Positions 50,995 through 59,269 of a stretch of 64,000 nucleotides of DNA are shown here, piece by piece. The stretch is from Mesorhizobium sp. B2-3-12 (GTDB lineage: Bacteria > Pseudomonadota > Alphaproteobacteria > Rhizobiales > Rhizobiaceae): assembly GCF_006442205.1 (NCBI RefSeq), contig NZ_VFVR01000003.1, positions 577,740 through 641,739 of the forward strand, in the 5' to 3' direction. Position 1 is the stretch's first letter; each line of letters begins with the position of its first letter. The position numbers and the translations under genes were made by a program. The notes beneath the pieces were generated by a model. It was not told the DNA's origin. It made no database searches and worked only from the letters and a program-made list of their open reading frames with translations.

Positions 50995-51891
50995 TTGTCA
51001 CGCAGCATTGGGCTTGCCCATATCATCCGTCATGATGACGGCACCTCGTCAGGTGTCTGGGGCATCTACACGCTGCAGAGTGCTTTCCAGCCGATCTTCG
51101 CCTTCAACGAGGGCAAGCTCTCGGTTGCCGCTTTCGAAGGGCTGATCCGTCCGTTTCGCGATGGCGAGCCGCAATCGCCGATGAGCTTCTTCTCGACATG
51201 CCCGGCCGCCGACCGCCTGCACGTCGAAGCGCTGACCAGGACATTGCATCTGCTCAATGCGGGCGCCTGCCTGCCGCACGAGGCGTCGGTCTTCGTCAAT
51301 TTCGACCCGTCGGTGTTCACCGAGCGCGCTGTCGCCGACAGTGCCTTGCGCGACATGCGGCTGGTGCTGCACGAGGCCGGCATCGATCCGGGCCGCGTCG
51401 TGTGCGAGGTGACGGAGCAGAGATCGGCGTCGCAGGAAACCCTGCACGGCTTCGTGGCGGCGCTCAGAGCCAACGGCTTCCGCATCGCCGTCGACGACTA
51501 TGGCGCCGACGATTCCGACATCAACCGCATCAAGGAGCTGAAGCCCGACATCGTCAAGTTCGACGCGCAGTGGATCACGCAACTGATGGAATCGGGTGCT
51601 GGTTTCGCGCTGCTGACCTCCATGGTGAGGAGCTTCGAGGACCAAGGCATCCGCACCGTGTTCGAAGGTATCGAGGAAGGCTGGCAACTGGAACTGGCCG
51701 AGCGATCGGGCGCCTCGATGGTCCAGGGTTACGTGCTGGCCCGTCCCGAACTGGCGCCGACGAGTTTCCGTGTTTTCGCCAGGAGCAGTCCCGAACCTGT
51801 CCCCGCCGCAAGCCACGCGCCTGCTCCCGCTTCCACTGTGCCGCGCGCGGGGCGGCCGGCAAAGGCTTTCGGGCGCAGGGTCGTGCCATGA
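50995..51891 (+). CDS. EAL-domain protein with degenerate catalytic motifs
   Basis: A 298-residue cytoplasmic EAL protein. E-G-L at 48-50 replaces E-A-L, N102 and E-V-T-E (138-141) are present, but the metal loop D-D-F-G-T-G is D-D-Y-G-A-D (167-172) and K-I-D is K-F-D (188-190). The C-terminus (~255-298) is Pro/Ala-rich and unstructured. Phosphodiesterase activity is doubtful; it may bind cyclic di-GMP or a partner protein. The start is a TTG with GAGGA close upstream. It overlaps the following EAL gene by four bases, so they are co-translated. Confidence 0.85.
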   Translation: MSRSIGLAHIIRHDDGTSSGVWGIYTLQSAFQPIFAFNEGKLSVAAFEGLIRPFRDGEPQSPMSFFSTCPAADRLHVEALTRTLHLLNAGACLPHEASVFVNFDPSVFTERAVADSALRDMRLVLHEAGIDPGRVVCEVTEQRSASQETLHGFVAALRANGFRIAVDDYGADDSDINRIKELKPDIVKFDAQWITQLMESGAGFALLTSMVRSFEDQGIRTVFEGIEEGWQLELAERSGASMVQGYVLARPELAPTSFRVFARSSPEPVPAASHAPAPASTVPRAGRPAKAFGRRVVP

Positions 51892-52742
51892 GGGCCGAGC
51901 GGCGGCGCACGGTCGGCGACGCGATCTTCGTCGACGAGATCGGCATCGAATATGGCGTCCATGGCGACTTCCGCCTGCGCAGCGCCTACCAGCCGATCTA
52001 CGCCCCGCGCGGCGGCAGCCTATATCCGGTGGCCGTCGAAGGCCTGATCGAGCCGCACCGCGCTGGCCGGCCAGGGTCGCCGAGGATGTTCCTCGACAGC
52101 CTCGCGGCCGCGGACCGGCTGTTCGTCGAAACTATGTGCCGGGTGCTGCATCTCCGGAATTTCCACAATATCGGCGTCGATGGGCTCGACCTGTTCTTCA
52201 ACTACAACCCGCTGGTCAACGACCATGCTGGACGGACGCTGGCCGAGATCCGGCTGATGAGCCGGCATCTCGACGAACTCGGCCTGGCGCCCGCCATGCT
52301 GGTCTGTGAAATCACCGAGCAGGCAGCGGACGATGCGCTGCTGGCCAGGCTGGTGCGCGAGGTGCGGCGCGGCGGCATCCGCATCGCCATCGACGATTTC
52401 GGCACCGGCCACTCGACCGAGGAGCGGGTGAGCCTGCTCCAGCCCGACATCGTCAAGATCGATGGCGGCTGGTTCGCGGAATTTTGCCGTCATGCCGCCG
52501 CGGAACGCTTCTTTCGTCCGCTGGTGTCTAGCCTGCACGACCGTGGCGCCAAGGTGCTGGTCGAGGGGATCGAACAGCCCGTCCACCTGCGAGTCGCGAT
52601 CGAAGGCGGCGTCGACCTGCTGCAGGGTTTTCTGCTCGGGCGTCCGGCGCTGGCCGGCACCCTCTTCGACGAGAAGCCGCTTGCCATCGAGGCGCTGCTT
52701 GGCTTCGACAACAAGGTGGTGCCGTTGCATAAGCGGCGTTGA
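51888..52742 (+). CDS. EAL-domain protein, likely c-di-GMP phosphodiesterase
   Basis: A 284-residue cytoplasmic EAL protein, a paralogue of the preceding gene. E-G-L at 51-53, N105, E-I-T-E at 141-144, D-D-F-G-T-G-H-S at 169-176, K-I-D at 190-192 and E-G-I-E near 228 are all kept. Except for the Gly in E-G-L, the metal and catalytic set looks complete. No sensory domain is attached. The ATGA overlap with the degenerate paralogue suggests a heterodimer of active and inactive subunits, which is an inference. Confidence 0.88.
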   Translation: MRAERRRTVGDAIFVDEIGIEYGVHGDFRLRSAYQPIYAPRGGSLYPVAVEGLIEPHRAGRPGSPRMFLDSLAAADRLFVETMCRVLHLRNFHNIGVDGLDLFFNYNPLVNDHAGRTLAEIRLMSRHLDELGLAPAMLVCEITEQAADDALLARLVREVRRGGIRIAIDDFGTGHSTEERVSLLQPDIVKIDGGWFAEFCRHAAAERFFRPLVSSLHDRGAKVLVEGIEQPVHLRVAIEGGVDLLQGFLLGRPALAGTLFDEKPLAIEALLGFDNKVVPLHKRR

Positions 52743-52826
52743 TGGTTGCGCCAAAACAAATCATTGGTTGAGTATGCCGCCGCTGCGATAATCCCGCCCT
52801 TAGAAGCAGCGCTCGGGGACCAGACG

Positions 52827-53435
52827 ATGATACTTTACAGCATGATCGACAGCGGCAATTGCTACAAGCCGCGCCTGCTGATGGCCAAGCTCGGCCTTTC
52901 CTTCACCACTGTCGAGATGAGTTCGCATGCCGGCGATACGCGCACAGCCGATTTCGTCGCCAAGAACCCGAACGCCATGGTGCCGCTGCTGGAACTCGAC
53001 GACGGCCGCCGGCTAGCCGAATCCAACGCCATCCTGCTCTATCTCGCCGAAGGCACGCGCTTTCTGCCGACGGACAGATACGAGCGGGGGTTGGCCTATC
53101 AGTGGCTGTTCTTCGAACAGTACAGCCACGAACCCTACATTGCCGTGCGCAAGGTACTGCTGACCGTTCCCGAGCGCGCCAGGGATGCCACGCCGGAGCG
53201 GCTGGCAGTGACGCTGGAGCGCGGCAACAAAGCGCTTGGCGTGATGAACCGGCATCTCGAAACCCATACCTTCTTCAGCGGTGGCGCCTACAGCGTCGCC
53301 GACATCGCGCTCTATGCCTACACGCACACGGCGGAAAAGGGCGGCTTCCAGCTTGACGCCTATCCGGCGGTGGTCGCCTGGCTCGGCCGCGTGGAAGCGG
53401 ATCCGGGGCACGTGCCGATCGGGTGGGTGGGTTGA
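52827..53435 (+). CDS. Glutathione S-transferase family protein
   Basis: A 202-residue GST. The N-terminal thioredoxin fold (~1-78) has D-S-G-N-C-Y-K at the catalytic loop and M-V-P-L-L-E-L-D-D-G and E-S-N-A-I-L-L-Y-L-A (glutathione-binding Glu-Ser). The C-terminal helical domain has Y-S-V-A-D-I-A-L-Y-A-Y. The role is conjugation or reduction with glutathione; the substrate is unknown. The ATG at 52827 is chosen since the fold starts there. Confidence 0.9.
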   Translation: MILYSMIDSGNCYKPRLLMAKLGLSFTTVEMSSHAGDTRTADFVAKNPNAMVPLLELDDGRRLAESNAILLYLAEGTRFLPTDRYERGLAYQWLFFEQYSHEPYIAVRKVLLTVPERARDATPERLAVTLERGNKALGVMNRHLETHTFFSGGAYSVADIALYAYTHTAEKGGFQLDAYPAVVAWLGRVEADPGHVPIGWVG

Positions 53436-53436
53436 G

Positions 53437-53640
53437 GGAGCGTCCTTCTCCCCGTTCACGGGGAGAAGATGGCGGCAGCCAGATGAGGGGCGGCGCCAGC
53501 CTCTCTGGATAATTTCAAAAAGGGCAATTCCGAAACGTCAGCGCTGCCCCTCATCGCCCTGCCGGGCACTTCTCCCCGTATAGAGACGGGGAGAAGGATG
53601 CAGCTTCGTAGAGAACGGGGAGAAGGACGCTGCTTCGTAG
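53437..53640. repeat. Family B palindromic repeat, composite copy
   Basis: Two family B units back to back: TTCTCCCCGTTCACGGGGAGAAG...CAGATGAGGGGCGGCGCC, then GCGCTGCCCCTCAT...TTCTCCCCGTATAGAGACGGGGAGAAGG. A duplicated tail (GAAGGATGCAGCTTCGTAGA and GAAGGACGCTGCTTCGTAGA) follows. The tail duplication is seen in no other copy. Confidence 0.88.
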
Positions 53641-53649
53641 ACAAATAAA

Positions 53650-53671
53650 AAGGCGGGATAAATCCCGCCTT
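53650..53671 (-). terminator. Intrinsic terminator for the cold shock gene
   Basis: On the minus strand AAGGCGGGAT, loop TT, ATCCCGCCTT is followed by TTTATTT. The ten-bp stem lies about 165 bases after the cold shock stop codon. Confidence 0.82.
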
Positions 53672-53836
53672 CCCATTTCGGTAGCCTGATTGGGAGCGTC
53701 CGGTCCGGGCCGGCAGCTATCTGCTGTTCCAGCTTGTCGGGTCTTTCCGCTCCGGCGCGCTTCTCGCGCGACCGTCAGTACATCCGTGACTTGCCGCGCG
53801 CCCCGAACTCTCGTCCAGCGCGCGCCATTTTCAAAA

Positions 53837-54049
53837 TCAGGCTGCCTTGCTCAGAGAACCAGCGGACGACTTGCCAGTGCGGCGGTCCTGCTCGATCTCG
53901 AAGTTGATCTTCTGGCCTTCGACCAGGGTCGACAGGCCAGCGCGCTCGACAGCCGAGATGTGGACGAAAACGTCCGCGCCGCCGCTGTCAGGCTGGATGA
54001 AGCCGAAACCCTTGGTGGCGTTGAACCACTTGACCGTTCCAGTTGCCAT
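53837..54049 (-). CDS. cspA: Cold shock protein, CspA family
   Basis: A 70-residue single OB-fold RNA chaperone. RNP1 K-G-F-G-F-I (residues ~13-18) and RNP2 V-F-V-H-I (~27-31) are present, after [10 protein letters not shown]. It melts structured RNA in the cytoplasm. GAAGGA lies eight bases before the ATG. A consensus promoter (54187-54215) gives a leader of about 130 bases, as usual for cold-inducible csp genes. Confidence 0.96.
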   Translation of the reverse strand: MATGTVKWFNATKGFGFIQPDSGGADVFVHISAVERAGLSTLVEGQKINFEIEQDRRTGKSSAGSLSKAA

Positions 54050-54180
54050 AAAAATAGTCCTTCACATTTGCTTTGGTATGACCGGACCGAAGTCCAGCCG
54101 GTGTGCATCGAGATTTTGGAGATAGACGTCAGCAAACGCGAAGATCGCGAGGCCCGGATCGATCGGCCGAAATATCAATG
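54050..54180 (-). promoter_or_regulatory. Long 5' leader of the cold shock gene
   Basis: The roughly 130 bases from the predicted transcription start near 54180 to the cspA start carry no reading frame. Leaders of this length in csp genes fold differently at low temperature and control translation; that role here is inferred. Confidence 0.5.
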
Positions 54181-54186
54181 GGGCTG

Positions 54187-54215
54187 ATATAGGCTGCTTT
54201 CGCACAAAAAACAAG
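54187..54215 (-). promoter_or_regulatory. Housekeeping promoter of the cold shock gene
   Basis: On the minus strand CTTGTT (54215-54210), 17 bases, CTATAT (54192-54187). It matches the alphaproteobacterial consensus CTTGAC-N17-CTATAT at ten of twelve positions. Confidence 0.85.
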
Positions 54216-54324
54216 ACTGCGTGAAAACGTCGTGATCCGAGGCCGCCCAACGGCCGCCCCAATCTGGTGAAACCGTGACGCAAGATCGCGCCGTCCGTGG
54301 GCGGCGGGTCGAGGGGAGAGGACC

Positions 54325-54651
54325 ATGAAAACCATCCTTCTTGCCACCTGCCTGACGCTGGTGGCCGCCCAGGCGCAGGCGATCTCGCGCTACGACCCGA
54401 CGCGTATGAGCTGCGGCAAGGTGCAGTCGACGATCGCGCGCCAAGGTGCGGTCATCCTGCGCTATCAGTCGAAACGGGTGCCGGGGCTGCCGCTCTACGA
54501 CCGCTATGTGCAGAGCCAGCAATTCTGCACCATGGGCGAGGTGAGGACGCGCGCCTATGTGCCGAGCGCCGACACCAAGTCCTGCCCGGTCTACAACTGC
54601 AAGCGGCCGGACAACGAGCATTTCAGGCATCGCTTCATCCACCGCCGTTAG
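54325..54651 (+). CDS. Small secreted Cys/Arg-rich protein
   Basis: A 108-residue exported protein. Signal peptide (cleaved near A-Q-A-I, residue 20), then a basic mature part with four cysteines (S-C-G-K, F-C-T-M, S-C-P-V, N-C-K-R) that likely form two disulfides. The R-Y-D-P-T-R-M-S-C and R-Q-G-A-V-I-L-R-Y stretches look conserved in rhizobial hypothetical proteins; function unknown. GAGGGGAGAGG precedes the ATG. Confidence 0.75.
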   Translation: MKTILLATCLTLVAAQAQAISRYDPTRMSCGKVQSTIARQGAVILRYQSKRVPGLPLYDRYVQSQQFCTMGEVRTRAYVPSADTKSCPVYNCKRPDNEHFRHRFIHRR

Positions 54652-54662
54652 CGCGGCTGACG

Positions 54663-55232
54663 TCAGAATCCGAACGAAACCTGTGCTGGCGGCGGCGGGC
54701 CGACGCGCACGCCTTCCATGGCCAGCATCTTTTCCTTGGTGACCGAACCGCCCGGCGCGGAGAAGCCGCCGATCTTGCCGCCTGCCGCCATGATGCGATG
54801 GCACGGGATGACCAGCGGCACCGGATTGGCGCCCAGCGCGGCACCCGTTTCGCGCGGCAGGCCGGCATGGCCGGCGCGCTTGGCCAATTCACCATAGGTC
54901 GTGGTTTCGCCATAGCCGAGTTTTCGGGCCGCGTCGTAGATGGCGAGGCGGAAATCGTCGACGCCGTCGAGGTCGACGGGAAAGCCGGTGAAATCGACGT
55001 CCTCGCCGGCGGCGTAAGCCTTGATCGAGGCGACCAGCTCGACCACCCATGGCGGCTGTGCCGTGGAGGCGGAAACGCCGGCATGGCGCATCAGCCGCCG
55101 CTCCACCGCTTCGCGGTTGCGTTCGGGCAGGCAGAGCCGGATCAGGCCCTTTTCGCTCCAGGCGATGCCCATGAAGCCGATCACTGTTTCTAACACTGCG
55201 TGGCCAGCTGTGATCGAAGTGGTCGTTTCCAT
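54663..55232 (-). CDS. ogt: Methylated-DNA--protein-cysteine methyltransferase
   Basis: A 189-residue suicide repair enzyme removing alkyl groups from O6-alkylguanine. The acceptor motif I-P-C-H-R is at 142-146 (Cys144). Upstream are the R-A-V-G-x-A-like A-L-G-A-N-P and the HTH-type Y-G-E-T-T-T-Y-G-E-L-A-K. The N-terminal half is the degenerate Ada/Ogt domain. The ATG at 55232 has AGGAGCG six bases upstream. No ada gene is linked. Confidence 0.93.
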   Translation of the reverse strand: METTTSITAGHAVLETVIGFMGIAWSEKGLIRLCLPERNREAVERRLMRHAGVSASTAQPPWVVELVASIKAYAAGEDVDFTGFPVDLDGVDDFRLAIYDAARKLGYGETTTYGELAKRAGHAGLPRETGAALGANPVPLVIPCHRIMAAGGKIGGFSAPGGSVTKEKMLAMEGVRVGPPPPAQVSFGF

Positions 55233-55413
55233 GCTGCGCTCCTTTTCGCAAAGCGGCAAAATCCGGCGTTCCTTCGGTACATATCAGGAACAATATGGCA
55301 TCGCTGCCTGCCTCCCGCCACCCGAAAACCACCGGATGGCCCCGATTGCTACCCAGGAATCGCTGGTGTAAGGGAAATCTTAACGACCCGACAAACCGGA
55401 CTTCGAGCGCGGC

Positions 55414-56406
55414 TTGCCAGCAAAACAAACCCTTATCGCGATTGGCGTGATCGTGGCGGCCGCCAACATGAGCGGCTGCACGTCGACCTCGCAGATGAAA
55501 GCCGCGCCGTCCCTGACCGAAACAGCGACCGTTGCCGGCAGCGATGCGGGCTTCACGATCCCGCTGCCGGAAACGGTTTCGGTGCTGCCGCAATCCTCGG
55601 GCATCGCCCCCGTCCAGACCGCCGAAGTGACGCCCGGCCCGACCGTCATTTCCGAGGGTGAGCCCGCCACGCAGCCGGCCGCCGCGACCGCGGCCTTTGC
55701 CGGCGCGACGCCCGCGGCTCCGGCCGTGCCCGCCATCATGGTCGTCGGCACCAACGCCTGGCAGGCGCCGGCACCCGCCAAGGCCGGCCAGCCGGCCAAG
55801 GCAGGCTTGCCATCGATCAAGGCAGGCTTGCCAGTGATCAAGTCCGCCGAGACCTACACGACAGCCGGGCTCATCGTGCCGGCGACAGCCGGCGGCCAGA
55901 AAATGCCCGGCGTGCAGCAAGTGGCCTATGTCGTGCCGCAGAACCCGGCCGCGCTGGTGCAGTTCCCGTCCGTGCCGGTTGATCCGGCCGCCCCGGCGCG
56001 AGAAGAGCACACCGGCATGCGCGGCGACGTCGACCGGCTGATCGTCAAATACGCCGCCCTCTATCAGGTGCCGGTGGATCTGGTGCGCCATGTCGTCAAC
56101 CGCGAAAGCACCTACAATCCCAAGGCCTATAACAACGGCCATTGGGGCTTGATGCAGATCAAGCACGCAACCGCGCGCGGCATGGGTTATGACGGGCCGG
56201 CCAAGGGCCTCTTCGACGCCGAGACCAATTTGAAATACGCGGTCAAATATCTGCGCGGCGCCTGGCTGGTGTCCGACGGCAACGCCAAGAAGGCCGACTG
56301 GCTCTACCAGACCGGCTATTATTTCGACGCCAAGCGCAAGGGCCTGCTCGAGGCGACCGGGCTCGGTGTCGACCGCAAACGGCACCGCCTGCAGCCCGAC
56401 GCCTGA
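55414..56406 (+). CDS. Lytic transglycosylase, lipoprotein
   Basis: A 330-residue envelope protein. A signal segment ends in N-M-S-G-C (lipobox-like, Cys22). Then comes a long Ala/Pro/Thr-rich linker (~25-195) with short A-K-A-G-x-P repeats. The SLT domain (~200-315) has the catalytic Glu in N-R-E-S-T-Y-N-P, then G-H-W-G-L-M-Q-I and A-E-T-N-L-K-Y-A-V-K-Y-L. It cleaves peptidoglycan between MurNAc and GlcNAc. The start is a TTG, as no ATG precedes the lipobox by the right distance. Confidence 0.88.
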   Translation: MPAKQTLIAIGVIVAAANMSGCTSTSQMKAAPSLTETATVAGSDAGFTIPLPETVSVLPQSSGIAPVQTAEVTPGPTVISEGEPATQPAAATAAFAGATPAAPAVPAIMVVGTNAWQAPAPAKAGQPAKAGLPSIKAGLPVIKSAETYTTAGLIVPATAGGQKMPGVQQVAYVVPQNPAALVQFPSVPVDPAAPAREEHTGMRGDVDRLIVKYAALYQVPVDLVRHVVNRESTYNPKAYNNGHWGLMQIKHATARGMGYDGPAKGLFDAETNLKYAVKYLRGAWLVSDGNAKKADWLYQTGYYFDAKRKGLLEATGLGVDRKRHRLQPDA

Positions 56407-56411
56407 GCGCT

Positions 56412-56900
56412 ATGCCCGAACCGCGCCCGCCGGCTCCAAACGACATCCGGCTGCGCAAGATCCTCGACGAGACGCTGGTTGCGCCGCACTGGCCAGATGG
56501 TTTTGTCATGCGCGGCTTCGAGCGTGGTGACGCGCTGCCTTTGCATGCGCTGCTGGGCGAAGTGTTCGACGATGGCACCGACGGCCCCTTCGACGAATGG
56601 TGGCCGCGCATTTCAGAAGATCCCGAATTCGATCCGGAGCTGTGTTTCCTGGTTATCGATGCCAAGGGCCGGCTGGCGGCGGCCGCACTGTGCTGGAGCT
56701 CGGCCTTCGTCAAGGACCTCGCCGTCCATCCCGAGGCGCGCGGCAAGGGTGTCGGCGAAGCGCTGATGTGGCACGCCTTCGCCATTTTTCGCGACCGGGG
56801 TGCCGCCCATGTCGACCTCAAGACCAATACGCTCGAGAACGCCGCCGCCGTGCGGCTCTACGAGCGGCTGGGCATGCGGCCCGTCGCCTGGGAAGGCTGA
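56412..56900 (+). CDS. GNAT-family N-acetyltransferase
   Basis: A 162-residue acetyltransferase. The acetyl-CoA site V-H-P-E-A-R-G-K-G-V-G-E-A-L (residues ~102-115) matches the Q/R-x-x-G-x-G/A motif, with V-D-L-K-T-N-T-L-E-N-A-A-A-V-R-L-Y-E-R-L-G-M-R after it. The substrate is unknown. It begins five bases after the transglycosylase stop and may share its transcript. Confidence 0.9.
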   Translation: MPEPRPPAPNDIRLRKILDETLVAPHWPDGFVMRGFERGDALPLHALLGEVFDDGTDGPFDEWWPRISEDPEFDPELCFLVIDAKGRLAAAALCWSSAFVKDLAVHPEARGKGVGEALMWHAFAIFRDRGAAHVDLKTNTLENAAAVRLYERLGMRPVAWEG

Positions 56901-57037
56901 CCGGCGGCGTTGATCCTGGCCGTCACCGGCGACGGCCAGTTGGGGAACCCAAAGCGCTGCTTTGCATTCAATGCACGGTGGGGTCTGACCGGCTGCCGGT
57001 GCTCTGCGCCGCCGGCCGCCAAGGGAGATCCACCGCG

Positions 57038-58306
57038 ATGAGGCTTTTCCACGCATTGCTGGCGTTGAGCGTCGCTGCCGTCCTCGCGGCGGGTCCGGCG
57101 CGGGCGGTCGAGCTGTCGATCGTGTCGGGCGACACCGGCAACGGCCTCAAGGTGCTGCGCGAGATCCTCGACCGCTACGAGAAGGAGAGCGGCGACAAGG
57201 TCACCATCGTCGCCATGCCATCGTCGGGAACCGACCAGTTCGGCCAGTACAGGCTGTGGCTCGCGGCGGGCAACAGCGACGTCGACGTCTACCAGACCGA
57301 TGTCATCTGGGCGCCGCAGTTGGCCCGCCAGTTCGTCGACCTGACCGAAGCGACCAGGGATGTCGTGGGCCAGCATTTCGCGTCGATCATCCAGTCGCAG
57401 ACCGTCGACGGCAGGCTGGTGGCGCTGCCCATCTTCACCGATGCGCCGGCGCTCTATTACCGCAAGGATCTGCTCGACAAATACGGCGCCAAGGTGCCGG
57501 CCACCTGGAAGGAACTGGGCGACACCGCCAGGCTGGTGATGGACAAGGAGCGGGCCTCGGGCGACCGGGATATCTGGGGCTTCGTCTTCCAGGGCAACGC
57601 CTATGAGGGGCTGACCTGCGACGCGTTCGAATGGGTGGTATCGAATGGCGGCGGCCAGATCGTCGAGCCAGACGGCGCGATTTCCATTAACAACGCCCGG
57701 GCGGCGGCGGCGCTCGACATGGCCAGGGGCTGGATCGGTACCATCGCGCCGCCGGGCGTGCTCGCCTATCAGGAAGAGGAGGCGCGCGGCGTCTGGCAGA
57801 CCGGCAATGCGGTGTTCATGCGCAACTGGCCCTATGCCTATGCGCTGGGCAACAGCCAGGGGTCGCCGATCAAGGGCAAGTTCGACGTCGCGCCGCTGCC
57901 GGCGGGCACGGGCGAGGGCGCCCGGCCGGCGGCGACGCTGGGCGGCTGGAACCTGGCGGTCTCGAAATATTCCAGGCACAAGGAGGCGGCGATCGAACTG
58001 GTCAAGTTCATCGCCTCGCCGGCAATGCAGAAATACCGCACGCTGAAGACCGCCAACCTGCCGACCATCCCCGCGCTCTATGACGATGCCGACATCGCCA
58101 GCCACCAGCCGATCATTCCACATTGGAAAGCGGTGTTCCTCAATGCCGGGCCGCGGCCCTCGGCGGTGACCAGGAACAAGTACAATGAGGCGTCGAGCCA
58201 GTTCTGGAACGCCGTCCACAAGACCTTGTCCGGCGAAGGCAGCGCCGCCGACAATCTGGCTGACCTCGAGGCGACGCTGACCCGGCTGAAGGGCAAGGGC
58301 TGGTGA
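57038..58306 (+). CDS. ABC transporter substrate-binding protein, carbohydrate type (ThuE-like)
   Basis: A 422-residue periplasmic binding protein of the MalE/family 1 group. Signal peptide (~1-23, A-R-A-V), V-T-I-V-A-M-P-S-S-G-T-D, D-V-D-V-Y-Q-T-D-V-I-W-A-P and A-L-Y-Y-R-K-D-L-L-D-K-Y-G. It resembles binding proteins for trehalose, maltose or sucrose (ThuE/AglE). The two permease genes follow with overlap or one-base gap. GGGAGATC lies upstream of the ATG. The sugar cannot be fixed from sequence. Confidence 0.9.
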   Translation: MRLFHALLALSVAAVLAAGPARAVELSIVSGDTGNGLKVLREILDRYEKESGDKVTIVAMPSSGTDQFGQYRLWLAAGNSDVDVYQTDVIWAPQLARQFVDLTEATRDVVGQHFASIIQSQTVDGRLVALPIFTDAPALYYRKDLLDKYGAKVPATWKELGDTARLVMDKERASGDRDIWGFVFQGNAYEGLTCDAFEWVVSNGGGQIVEPDGAISINNARAAAALDMARGWIGTIAPPGVLAYQEEEARGVWQTGNAVFMRNWPYAYALGNSQGSPIKGKFDVAPLPAGTGEGARPAATLGGWNLAVSKYSRHKEAAIELVKFIASPAMQKYRTLKTANLPTIPALYDDADIASHQPIIPHWKAVFLNAGPRPSAVTRNKYNEASSQFWNAVHKTLSGEGSAADNLADLEATLTRLKGKGW

Positions 58307-59268
58307 GCGCGCAACCGGCCGGTGCCGCCAACCGGCGCCAAGGCTCGCGGCTGACGCGCCAGCGTGTGCGCTCGGCATGGCTGTTCCTGGCACCGATGCT
58401 TCTGGTGCTCGCCGCGGCTGCCGGCTGGCCGCTTGCGCGCACGGTCTATTTCAGCTTCACCGACGCCTCGCTGTCCGATCTCGACGCCCGCCAATGGGTC
58501 GGCCTCGCCAATTATGTCTCGGTTCTGCGCATGCCAAGCGGCAGGGTCATTTACGACGGGCTGCTTCTCGACCCGGCCTGGTGGGGCGCCGTGTGGAACA
58601 CGCTGCGCTTCGCGGTGGTTTCGGTGACCTGCGAGACGATCCTCGGCATGGTCGTCGCCCTAGTGCTCAACGCCGAATTCCCCGGCCGCGGCATCGTCAG
58701 GGCGGCGATCCTCATCCCCTGGGCGATCCCGACCATCGTCTCGGCGAAGATGTGGCAGTGGATGCTCAACGACCAGTTCGGCATCATCAATGTCGTGCTG
58801 ATCAATCTCGGGCTGATCGACACCAAGATCGCCTGGATTGCCAGCGCCGACACGGCGATGATGGCGGTGCTGATCGTCGACATCTGGAAGACGACGCCCT
58901 TCATGGCGCTGCTCATCTTGGCCGCGCTGCAGATGCTGCCGCGCGAAATCATCGAGGTCGCCAGGCTGGACGGCGCCAATCCCTGGCAGATATTCTGGCG
59001 GGTGACCTTGCCGCTGATCCGCCCGGCGGTGATGGTGGCGGTGATCTTCCGGGCGCTCGACGCGCTGCGTATCTTCGACCTGATCTATGTGCTGACGCCC
59101 AACAATGCGCACACCAAGTCGATGTCGGTGTTCGCCCGCGAGAACCTGTTCGAGTTCGACAAGTTCGCCTATGGCTCGGCCGCCTCGACGCTGCTCTTCC
59201 TCATCCTTGCTCTGCTCACCATCCTAACCATCCGCATCGGCCGGATAAGCCTGGAAGGAGGCCGCTGA
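58303..59268 (+). CDS. Sugar ABC transporter permease (ThuF/MalF-like)
   Basis: A 321-residue inner-membrane permease with six helices. A helical cluster with the EAA loop E-V-A-R-L-D-G-A-N-P-W-Q-I-F-W-R-V-T-L-P-L-I (~222-243) contacts the ATPase. The GTG start overlaps the binding-protein stop by four bases. It pairs with the next permease. Confidence 0.93.
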   Translation: MSAQPAGAANRRQGSRLTRQRVRSAWLFLAPMLLVLAAAAGWPLARTVYFSFTDASLSDLDARQWVGLANYVSVLRMPSGRVIYDGLLLDPAWWGAVWNTLRFAVVSVTCETILGMVVALVLNAEFPGRGIVRAAILIPWAIPTIVSAKMWQWMLNDQFGIINVVLINLGLIDTKIAWIASADTAMMAVLIVDIWKTTPFMALLILAALQMLPREIIEVARLDGANPWQIFWRVTLPLIRPAVMVAVIFRALDALRIFDLIYVLTPNNAHTKSMSVFARENLFEFDKFAYGSAASTLLFLILALLTILTIRIGRISLEGGR

Positions 59269-59269
59269 G

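Noticed and set aside
53437..53640. A CRISPR array in the repeated TTCTCCCCGT units
   Set aside because: Units are inverted and irregularly spaced, with no unique spacers of constant length; they are family B palindromes.
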